Shown here one piece after another: positions 29,201 to 35,767 of a stretch of 35,767 nucleotides of DNA; the first letter of the stretch is position 1; every line of letters begins with the position of its first letter. Source of the DNA: Methanobacteriota archaeon (GTDB lineage Archaea; Thermoplasmatota; Poseidoniia; Poseidoniales; Poseidoniaceae); assembly GCA_002722135.1 (NCBI GenBank), contig PBKJ01000009.1, positions 124,139 to 159,905 on the forward strand, read 5' to 3'. A program made the translations under genes and the position numbers. The notes under the pieces were generated by a model. The model did not search any database. It had not been told where the DNA came from and was given only the letters and a program-made list of their open reading frames with translations.

Positions 29201-32200
29201 GACCGCACCCGTCACCACGAGGCTGTCGCCGGTGTCCATCTCTGGCACAATTTCGCAGCGCACCGGGCTCTGCGGGTCGTTGATGTTCACCGCACCACAA
29301 GGCGGCACGTTGCTGTCCGCCCCGTTCGTCAGGCGGATGAACCAGTGGGATGCGTTGGCGCTGATGAAGTCCCGCAGGAGGGTGGCTTGGCCGGTCAGGG
29401 TCGCCAAGTCGCCGTCCCAGCTCGTGGGGTAGGGCTTGAGCGCCGAGACGCTGTTGAAGTCCAGCCCTGCAGCATCGAGGGCCGGCTGGTGCCACAAGGT
29501 GGCCCAGTTGCCGAAGGTGCCGTCGCCGTTGTTGATGGTGGAATCGAAGTAGTACACCGGACTGGTGCCCTTGACGATGAGCGTTCCATCAATGTTCATC
29601 CGGTGCATGACGCGGACGGCGAAGGGTTCGGATTCATCGCCGTGCATGTACGCATACGGCCATTCTGGATCGCCCAACCCGTCCATGGCCAACTCTGGGT
29701 TGACCTTGGCCACGACCTCCAGATCGCCCGGAGGCAGGCTGGTGTTGGTGTAATCGTAGGCGCCGACCACCGTGTGGCGGCCGGTCTGGGCGTTCCACAG
29801 GATCTCCTCGTAGGCGCCCGGAATCTGACCCGGTCCGTTGTCGAAGGTGGAGTTCCATCGAACCTGCTTCCACACGCCGTTGATGCCCAGGCTCTGAACG
29901 AAGGTCAGGGATGCCCATCCGGTGGCGTCGGTGCGGTAGCCCGCGCCGTCGAGGCCGACGAAGTCGGTCGGGTGGGTGCGGTTACCGAACAATCCGCCGA
30001 AGATGGAGAAGCTCACCGGCACCTGGCGGATGCGGTTGTCGTAGAGACCACGCTGCCAATCGGCGGTGTAGTGGGCCTTGAAGTCCAGCCAGAAGGGTTG
30101 CTCGTCGGAGCGGAAATAGGTCCACGCGGAGTAATCCACGGTCAGGTTGGCCTCAACGCCAACCGTGTATTCCTGCGAGGTGTTGCCGTTGAAGACGAAC
30201 ATCTCGGTGACTTCGGCGTAGACGCGATAGGTGGTGTTGTCACCGACCGTCAGGTCCTCTGGATAGAGGAATTGGCCCACGGAGAAGTTGCCCTGCTGGT
30301 TCGTCAGGACGTCGATGGTCTCGAGGGCGGTCGTGTCGTTTGAAGTCCACTCGATGTGCACCTGAACCGGCAGGTTCGGCGCGGCTTCGAACATCTGGGT
30401 GACGGGGTTGATCCAATCCACGTGGCCAGAGAAAATGGCAGGTGTTTGAGCGTCCAGCCACAGCGTATCGGGCATGTTTAGGGTGATGTAGGTCGGCATT
30501 TTGTCGTCTTCATCCGGGATACAATCGTTGTCGCTGTCCCAGTCCGAACTTTCAGCGCCGTTGGCGCAGGCATCGGACGTGTAGCCCTCCTCGAGCACGT
30601 CGAAATCGGTGTCCTCGCGGGTGTCGTTGTCGTCGTCGGTGTCGATGGAGTCGGGGCCGGTGAAGGGGTCGTTGGGGTTGGCCATCGCCTCGCCGTCGCC
30701 GAAGTCGTCGTGATCCCACGGGTTGGTGGAGTTGCGGCCGAAGCGGGTGGGCCAGAGCAGGACCTCGTCTTCGTCCTTCATGCCGTCCTGATCGTCGTCA
30801 TCGTCCAGGTCATCACGCATGCCGTCGTTGTCGTGGTCAAAGGCGTAGACCATCGGGTCAGGTTGTCCACTGCTGGCGGTGATCTCCACTGAATTCTCGA
30901 TGCCGTCGCCGTCCCAGTCGTCGTCCGCCCAGTCGGCGATGCCGTCGTTGTCGTGGTCGAACGTGGACTGTTCTTCGCCCCAGAAGCAGCCTGCGATGGC
31001 TTCCTGAACCTCGTCAGGAATGCCGTTGTTGTCGTCGTCGGGGTCCTCACCGTCGGGCACGCCGTCGTTGTCGTTGTCCACGTCGTAGTAGGCCGGCTGG
31101 CGCAAGCCTTGGCTGAGGACACCGAGGTCCCACACCGCTTGGAAATACCCGTCGCCATCAGCGTCCAAATCATTGCCGTCGTCGTCGTTGTCCACGCAGT
31201 TCGTGCCGCTGAAGAAGTTCGAATTCAGTTGGCCGTTGTCGTCGTCGAAGTCGTCATTCGTGTCCACTTCAAAGAAGTCCCAGATGCCGTCGTTGTCGTC
31301 GTCCACGTCAAACCAATCGTAGACCGCGTCGTAATCGTCGTCGATGTCGATCGTGTCGTTGGTGAAGTCGCCGTCGGTGTCGCCGTCCACGTCGTTGTCG
31401 TCGAAGTCAGCACCCAACTCGTCGGGGAAGTCCGCTTCGGGACCGTTGTCCGACTGCCACTGCCAAAGGCCGATGAGCAGACCAAGCCAGGTGATGTAGG
31501 CGTCGCGGTTGTTGACGATGTCCGTGTACGAAATACCGGACTCTGGAGCACCGTCGCCGCCGAAGTCGTAGAGGTAGCAGCCGCCCTGTGCACCGGGCGT
31601 ACAGCCGACTTCCGTGTTGGTTGGCGGCACGACCGCGCCCTGATCGACGTTGGCGTCGGGGCGCGTGGAATATGGCGCGCCAAACTGCGCGTTGACGCCG
31701 TTGAGCGGCATGTGCCATGCAAGGGCGTAAGCGTAGCCGCACACAAATCCGTTTCCGAACTGGCCCACGGTGTAACCGCAGGTGGTCATGTCGATGGAAC
31801 CGCCCATCTTGATGTCGTTCACGTCGAGCACGCCGTCGTTGCCTTCGTCCTGGTCCCACCAGTCGGGCATGCCGTCGCCGTCTTGGTCGGTGTCGAGGCC
31901 GTTGACCAAGGAGTCGCCGTCGCTGTCGATGTCCCACTCGTTGCCGCCGTTGTAGTTGTTCCAGCGGGCGTAGTAGTACCAGTAGAACTCGGGGATGGTG
32001 CCCGCCGTGGGCGGGTTGGTCGTGCCGTCGTAGCCGTTGTAGTTGATCACCATCTCAGCGAAGGGGTTGTGCTGGTACACCATGGCCCAGTAATCCGAGG
32101 TGTTGTCGCTGTAGCCTTGGCTGTCCAGGCTGCCGTCGAGGAAGCCGCCGTCGTTAACGGGGTAGAAGGGCGTCTGGAAGTTGTCGTTCAGGTCCGAGTC

Positions 32201-34408
32201 GAGCACACCGCAGTTGCCGTCGTCGGGGTCGAAGATGTCGGCGATGCCGTCGTTGTCGTCGTCCCAGTCCACGTCGTTCTCGAGGCCGTCACCGTCGATG
32301 TCCGAGTCCACGGCGTTGATGCCGTCGTCGCGGTACAGCGCACCGTTGATGGCGTGAAGATCGGCGTCGTTGTCGAGGTCGCAGTCGTCGTCAATGTCGA
32401 GCGGATCGATGATGCCGTCGTTGTCGTCGTCCACGTCGTCCCAGTTGCTGATGCCGTCGCCGTCCCAGTCGTTGAACTGGGAGAAGGAAGCGCGCCAAAT
32501 GGTGCACTTCGGGTCGGCGTTGGCCGGGTTGGGGTTCGTCAACGTCGGACAGTTCCAAGTGGCCACCTCAGTGGAGGCGTTGAGTGGGAAGGTGTCGTTT
32601 TCGTTGGGGATGCCGTCGTTGTCGGTGTCGTACTCGATGTCCGTCGCACTTCCGGCCACCAATGGGTTGCCGAGGTTGTCAGGGCTCGTGGTGCCGCCCA
32701 TGTCGGGGTCGAGCCAATCGTACACGCCGTTGTAGTTCTGGTCGAAGGCGCGGAGTCGGTCGTCGTCAAGGTCTTGATCGTAGTCCATTTCACAATCGAC
32801 GGTGCCGTCGCCGTCAGCGTCAGATCCTGGGACGTCGAAGACGAGGGTGCTCACGGTGCTGACGTCCACGGAAGCGCCAAAGTTGCCGCCGTCGATGGTG
32901 ACGGTGTCGCCCGCAGCGTAACCGTAACCGGGGTCGGCGATGGTAACTTGCGTCACCGCGCCGCCAACGGCCACGATGTCCACGGTCAGTCCGGTACCGG
33001 TGCCACCGTTCGAGGTGGGCACGCCGTTCGCGGTCTGGTAGTTCTGTCCGCCGTTGATGGTGGAGCTGTCGAGTGCGGTGACTTCGCCGCTGCGCTCACC
33101 GGTCATGTCACCAATTTGGTCCCCGTTGGTGTCGAGGTTGACGCACGTGTCGAGGATGCCGTCGTTGTCGTCGTCAGGGTCGACCATGTCAAGGATGCCG
33201 TCGTTGTCGTCGTCGGTGTCGGAGCTGTCGGGCGTTCCGTCATTGTCGTTGTCCGGGTCGAGGAAGTTGGGGATGCCGTCGCTGTCGAGGTCTCCGTCCA
33301 CGATGTTGGTGAACGCGGGCGTACCCGAGTTCTCCCAATCAGTGCCCGTCTGCCCGATGGCGGTGAAACCGGAGGCCGTGGCACCTGGGCCGTTGACGCG
33401 GTTGTTTTCCCACTCGACGTAGTTCACGCCGCCGGAGTACGCGCGGTACTCGTTGAAGGCCCACGCACGAGGCGCGTCGAAAAGAGGCGCTGTGGTTGAC
33501 ATCTGGGTCGTGATGGTCGCGTCGTAGGGGTGCGCGTCGAGCTCGTCGAGGACGCCATCGTTGTCGTCGTCCTCGTCGAAATAGTCCTGCACGCCGTCGC
33601 CGTCAAGATCACACGGCCACGTGAATTGGTCGATGCGCCCGTCGTTGTCGTCGTCTTCGTCGTATCGGCCGGCACCGGAGCCGTCGCTGTCCTCGTCGGT
33701 CACGCCGTCGTTGTCGTGGTCGAAGGGGTGCTGGTCAACGACGTAATACTGACCGACCTGAATGTTGGTCCAAGGGTGAACCGTGGTGGGGACCACGAAG
33801 CGGTCCGTGGACACGTTTTGTGGGTCCAGGCCGAGGGCCTCGAGGGCAGCGTAATCCACCGGCCCTTCCAGAATACCGTCGTTGTCGTCGTCCCAATCGT
33901 CGGCGTCAAGGATGCCGTCGTTGTCATGATCGTAGGGGTCTGTACCATAGCAGCCGTCGAAGCGCTCGAGCAGGTCGTAAATGCCGTCGTTGTCGTCGTC
34001 AAGGTCCGCAAGATCGTTGATCCCGTCGTTGTCGTGGTCTTCCAGCCTGGACTCCTCGAGGAGGGTGGTGTAGCTTGGCAGGCCAAGCATGAGGGCGTCC
34101 ATGTCGCTGATGATGCCGAACGAGACACCCGGGTCAGACCACATGATGTCAGACAACGCAGGGTGAAGGTCCTGCAGCGGGAGTTGGTCAAGACCTCGGT
34201 CCCATGAGGTCTGTCCGCCTTGGTCCATGGATTGGGGTTCGACCAAGGCCACGGTTGGCGCTTGGACGATGGACGTCTCCGGCGGCGCGGGCTCCATCGA
34301 CGTGAGGATCACGCCCAGGCTGCTGAAGAGCATCAGCAACACAAAGCCGACCGCAGCCGTGTTCTTTTGTCGGTCCAGAATCTTCTGTTTGAGGTCGTTG
34401 TTCAGCAT
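26264..34408 (-). CDS. Giant (2714-aa) calcium-repeat surface protein with TM and DUF4129-like cytoplasmic tail
   Basis: Start taken at ATG 34408 (MLNNDLKQKILDRQKNTAAV), preceded by GAGGGTG; the track's TTG start adds 32 unlikely residues. An N-terminal TM (GFVLLMLFSSLGVILT) leads into thrombospondin-3-like DxDNDGIxD repeats (about residues 115-1305), with loops matching EF-hand-type Ca2+ ligands. Within them lies a distinct module at about 445-525 (GGQNYQTANG, PGYGYAAGDTVTIDGG) and a Cys/aromatic-rich region (about 800-960). Residues about 1310-2500 are a series of Ig/big-domain-like beta modules with many sequons. One TM (VLLSLSVILVALLIAGALIY, about 2525) precedes a cytoplasmic helical domain of about 165 residues (FLTIFEEARYSDHTID..RDRALGTLGAI) resembling DUF4129. 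Probable envelope adhesin or S-layer-linked stalk; ligand unknown. Confidence 0.85.
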   Translation of the reverse strand: MLNNDLKQKILDRQKNTAAVGFVLLMLFSSLGVILTSMEPAPPETSIVQAPTVALVEPQSMDQGGQTSWDRGLDQLPLQDLHPALSDIMWSDPGVSFGIISDMDALMLGLPSYTTLLEESRLEDHDNDGINDLADLDDDNDGIYDLLERFDGCYGTDPYDHDNDGILDADDWDDDNDGILEGPVDYAALEALGLDPQNVSTDRFVVPTTVHPWTNIQVGQYYVVDQHPFDHDNDGVTDEDSDGSGAGRYDEDDDNDGRIDQFTWPCDLDGDGVQDYFDEDDDNDGVLDELDAHPYDATITTQMSTTAPLFDAPRAWAFNEYRAYSGGVNYVEWENNRVNGPGATASGFTAIGQTGTDWENSGTPAFTNIVDGDLDSDGIPNFLDPDNDNDGTPDSSDTDDDNDGILDMVDPDDDNDGILDTCVNLDTNGDQIGDMTGERSGEVTALDSSTINGGQNYQTANGVPTSNGGTGTGLTVDIVAVGGAVTQVTIADPGYGYAAGDTVTIDGGNFGASVDVSTVSTLVFDVPGSDADGDGTVDCEMDYDQDLDDDRLRAFDQNYNGVYDWLDPDMGGTTSPDNLGNPLVAGSATDIEYDTDNDGIPNENDTFPLNASTEVATWNCPTLTNPNPANADPKCTIWRASFSQFNDWDGDGISNWDDVDDDNDGIIDPLDIDDDCDLDNDADLHAINGALYRDDGINAVDSDIDGDGLENDVDWDDDNDGIADIFDPDDGNCGVLDSDLNDNFQTPFYPVNDGGFLDGSLDSQGYSDNTSDYWAMVYQHNPFAEMVINYNGYDGTTNPPTAGTIPEFYWYYYARWNNYNGGNEWDIDSDGDSLVNGLDTDQDGDGMPDWWDQDEGNDGVLDVNDIKMGGSIDMTTCGYTVGQFGNGFVCGYAYALAWHMPLNGVNAQFGAPYSTRPDANVDQGAVVPPTNTEVGCTPGAQGGCYLYDFGGDGAPESGISYTDIVNNRDAYITWLGLLIGLWQWQSDNGPEADFPDELGADFDDNDVDGDTDGDFTNDTIDIDDDYDAVYDWFDVDDDNDGIWDFFEVDTNDDFDDDNGQLNSNFFSGTNCVDNDDDGNDLDADGDGYFQAVWDLGVLSQGLRQPAYYDVDNDNDGVPDGEDPDDDNNGIPDEVQEAIAGCFWGEEQSTFDHDNDGIADWADDDWDGDGIENSVEITASSGQPDPMVYAFDHDNDGMRDDLDDDDDQDGMKDEDEVLLWPTRFGRNSTNPWDHDDFGDGEAMANPNDPFTGPDSIDTDDDNDTREDTDFDVLEEGYTSDACANGAESSDWDSDNDCIPDEDDKMPTYITLNMPDTLWLDAQTPAIFSGHVDWINPVTQMFEAAPNLPVQVHIEWTSNDTTALETIDVLTNQQGNFSVGQFLYPEDLTVGDNTTYRVYAEVTEMFVFNGNTSQEYTVGVEANLTVDYSAWTYFRSDEQPFWLDFKAHYTADWQRGLYDNRIRQVPVSFSIFGGLFGNRTHPTDFVGLDGAGYRTDATGWASLTFVQSLGINGVWKQVRWNSTFDNGPGQIPGAYEEILWNAQTGRHTVVGAYDYTNTSLPPGDLEVVAKVNPELAMDGLGDPEWPYAYMHGDESEPFAVRVMHRMNIDGTLIVKGTSPVYYFDSTINNGDGTFGNWATLWHQPALDAAGLDFNSVSALKPYPTSWDGDLATLTGQATLLRDFISANASHWFIRLTNGADSNVPPCGAVNINDPQSPVRCEIVPEMDTGDSLVVTGAVSNRTNVPWDAGPVALQVDIDNNGQFLGAQETAFAGRPTISDGEARYTYNWTWFSQYSSGTYGMRVDFTNSAYYYTGNSTTLAQTGAYINVTVVGTTDFLTTSVPRLYRNSSTTIQAKLVDNALRPVPDMPVNWTWSGDGRTGVNFTDANGLFDVPFNVSANDPLGQFTLTFAFGGDPLLKGSTVVQDVWIVSRTYMAVVDSDPAYRQSGDRWDFTAQVKDDGKTRDRDAIGAALDGANPPSGGLVDVIFEGTDFEGIQHRQHIATLAPSAGLISLPEPQPDGSHLCFYDANGDGFADRDVDKDGLSREESVGCLRADITPLDPALLREDPESFLPDGFGPVDVILRFEENLPNEGCAPLDVTTLGIQGVWDTCTSVPGNDHFRVVMTHNANGFALIGRTSLDVDDQIVYTSEIDPLTGETVSKPMVVTGTLEDELGTPITNRLVRVNYEMVNGQSGPVACLNDVTNSDGKFAITCPLTGVLAGKAKVTVTYSSFDNNDAYRYENKTVQTEFAVFSNSTLAITEVGPFRSSVESYTLQNGSTYPVLYLKESFHVDARLLQANGATVGGKCLNIYLDPEENVRPISTIRTSDLDGTIEWFSGDPDQNPSLKGVETTGGKLEGFRTLRVAFEPDRNVPGGCDKDISNVLNGSSMDLTVLVRSRIDLQVLESWSKVGDNGVDEGDEVYGQVALLRDRINVAVENEEITFARQYWSTEENGWVTEGRNRSITNEQGRAEFTWAYTGKTCAGEPCDGNWRIIAYYAGGVYFAESTDNITHEVTYLEAVETASDGFFSTSVLLSLSVILVALLIAGALIYERSRSRRQVDQLRGLISTMAWQLETSNEYIAAIFEGYKSLVKHFRKYGFMKKVFETTREFETAVRAAFSMVPSDQLDDFLTIFEEARYSDHTIDASHRDRALGTLGAIQGSLTRALGEEAVETSVRKEVVNLYDKQTKAGEFVAADGSVRQAGQDDGQDDSGFSI

Positions 34409-34519
34409 GCGCACACCCTCGAGCGTCGCTGGACCTTCATGCCCTATTTCAAAACCACGGGCGTGGTGCTGCGCGGCGGTATCACGACGCCGGCGAGGTA
34501 TCAACGCCGAGCGTGGAGC

Positions 34520-34747
34520 TCAGAGCGGGGTCCGGATGCCCATCGCCCGAACGATGCACCAGCCTGCGCGGGCCTCAAAGATGGCGAAGGCCCCACCAAA
34601 CAGCGATCCTGCTGCCACCGAGGAGGCAGCGAGCCCGTTCACCACGTCAAGGGCAAGAAGCATGGCCACCGCTAGGCCAAACATCACGCCTGCGATGCCA
34701 CCGACCAAGCGCGCGGCCTTTCCGCGGGCATCGATGTTGCACTCCAT
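34520..34747 (-). CDS. DUF2892 (YgaP-type) two-TM membrane protein
   Basis: 75 aa. The opening MECNIDARGKAARLVGGIAGV, two TMs (about 14-34 and 39-57) and the ending EARAGWCIVRAMGIRTPL match the small DUF2892 family (n-x-G-x-C-x-x-x-x-x-G-I-x-T end). This domain is also the membrane part of the rhodanese YgaP; here it stands alone. A possible TATA box (minus-strand CTTCAAGTACGG, about 34768-34777) lies about 25 bases upstream of the ATG. It is between the two calcium-repeat protein genes. Confidence 0.8.
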   Translation of the reverse strand: MECNIDARGKAARLVGGIAGVMFGLAVAMLLALDVVNGLAASSVAAGSLFGGAFAIFEARAGWCIVRAMGIRTPL

Positions 34748-34796
34748 GCACGAAGGTCGAATGCTCCGTACTTGAAGCGTTGTTCAGAGGGTTGGG

Positions 34797-34828
34797 GGAC
34801 CTCAAGGGGGCGCACCCCCCTGAGGTCC
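34797..34828. repeat. Perfect intergenic hairpin
   Basis: GGACCTCA / TGAGGTCC (8 bp) followed after one A-C mismatch by GGGGG / CCCCC around a CGCA loop. The 13 paired bases make a very stable stem-loop on either strand. It lies in the 130-base spacer between the DUF2892 gene and the end of the window-edge calcium-repeat gene, where the latter's transcript would end. No T-run follows on either strand, so it is not a standard intrinsic terminator. Confidence 0.75.
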
Positions 34829-34833
34829 GGCCG

Positions 34834-34850
34834 CCGGCGTCACGCGCCGG
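34834..34850. repeat. Second short inverted repeat
   Basis: CCGGCG-TCACG-CGCCGG, a 6-bp stem with a 5-base loop, 5 bases from the larger hairpin. The two may act together as a transcript 3' end structure for the minus-strand gene. Confidence 0.55.
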
Positions 34851-34877
34851 TGCTGTGCTGCAAGCGAAGCGTTGGCC

Positions 34878-35767
<890 letters not shown>

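Noticed and set aside
27983-33499. Long plus-strand ORFs (786 and 848 aa) opposite the giant gene
   Set aside because: They are antisense shadows. The Val/Ala-rich, repeat-like protein follows mechanically from the GAC/AAC-rich calcium repeats read backwards; no domain, start signal or family pattern is visible.
30490-34060. Regular spaced repeats resembling a CRISPR-like array
   Set aside because: The repeated GCCGTCGTTGTCGTCGTC units are in-frame codons for DDDNDG loops with variable spacing and no conserved repeat-spacer pattern or cas genes.
34797-34828. Standard rho-independent terminator
   Set aside because: The stem is strong, but neither strand has a T-run after it, and archaeal termination does not need such a stem; listed as an inverted repeat only.

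Overview
The window is archaeal. Direct signs are a ribosomal/RNA-polymerase cluster of archaeal type (eL18, uL13, uS9, RpoN with the paired-Cys RCF.CG/RYCCRRM signature), an archaeal Trm1 tRNA methyltransferase, two PAC2-family proteins, two archaeal-type tRNAs, and TATA boxes about 25-29 nt upstream of start codons or the tRNA 5' end. The sequence is GC-rich and very compact: no stretch over about 130 bases lacks a gene, and convergent genes are separated by 0-3 bases. Very large TM-anchored surface proteins with acidic DxDxDG calcium-binding repeats, together with a bacterial-type NAD-dependent DNA ligase, fit a planktonic Thermoplasmatota archaeon such as Marine Group II (Poseidoniales). 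That placement is inference, not read from a marker tree.

Layout. 1-2.3 kb: the end of an unidentified gene, trm1, and a convergent PAC2 gene. 2.3-6.7 kb: a 1447-aa secreted FG-GAP/fibronectin-III protein with a C-terminal membrane anchor and an acidic, Trp-rich tail. 6.7-8.7 kb: a winged-helix protein plus pentapeptide-repeat protein pair (+), facing a hotdog thioesterase plus membrane protein pair (-). 8.8-10.1 kb: tRNA-Arg(GCG) and an internally duplicated membrane protein. 10.1-13.2 kb: a minus-strand run of HAD phosphatase, small HTH protein, unknown protein, PKD lipoprotein and acidic protein. 13.2-18.3 kb: a DNA-processing group of DEDDh exonuclease, RecB-like nuclease with probable Fe-S cysteines, second PAC2 protein and NAD+ ligase LigA. 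18.3-24.0 kb: PCC/DUF296 protein, small membrane protein and a roughly 1560-aa beta-helix surface protein. 24.1-25.7 kb: tRNA-Pro(GGG), rpoN, uS9, uL13 and eL18, transcribed eL18 to tRNA. 25.7-35.8 kb: a small helical protein, a 2714-aa giant calcium-repeat surface protein with a cytoplasmic DUF4129-like tail, a DUF2892 membrane protein, a strong intergenic hairpin, and the C-terminal part of another calcium-repeat protein whose Gln/Gly-rich tandem repeat runs off the window end.

The most distinctive content is the set of cell-surface proteins. Four different architectures (FG-GAP/FN3, PKD lipoprotein, beta-helix, thrombospondin-3-like) lie within 35 kb, about half of the coding sequence. The three complete large ones share a signal or N-terminal TM, a long extracellular region, a single C-terminal TM and a cytoplasmic tail. 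I infer a Ca2+-dependent envelope or adhesion system. The sequence does not show the ligand or function. Internal operon genes carry GAGGTGA-type Shine-Dalgarno sites, whereas several first genes appear leaderless from CTTnATATG-like TATA boxes.
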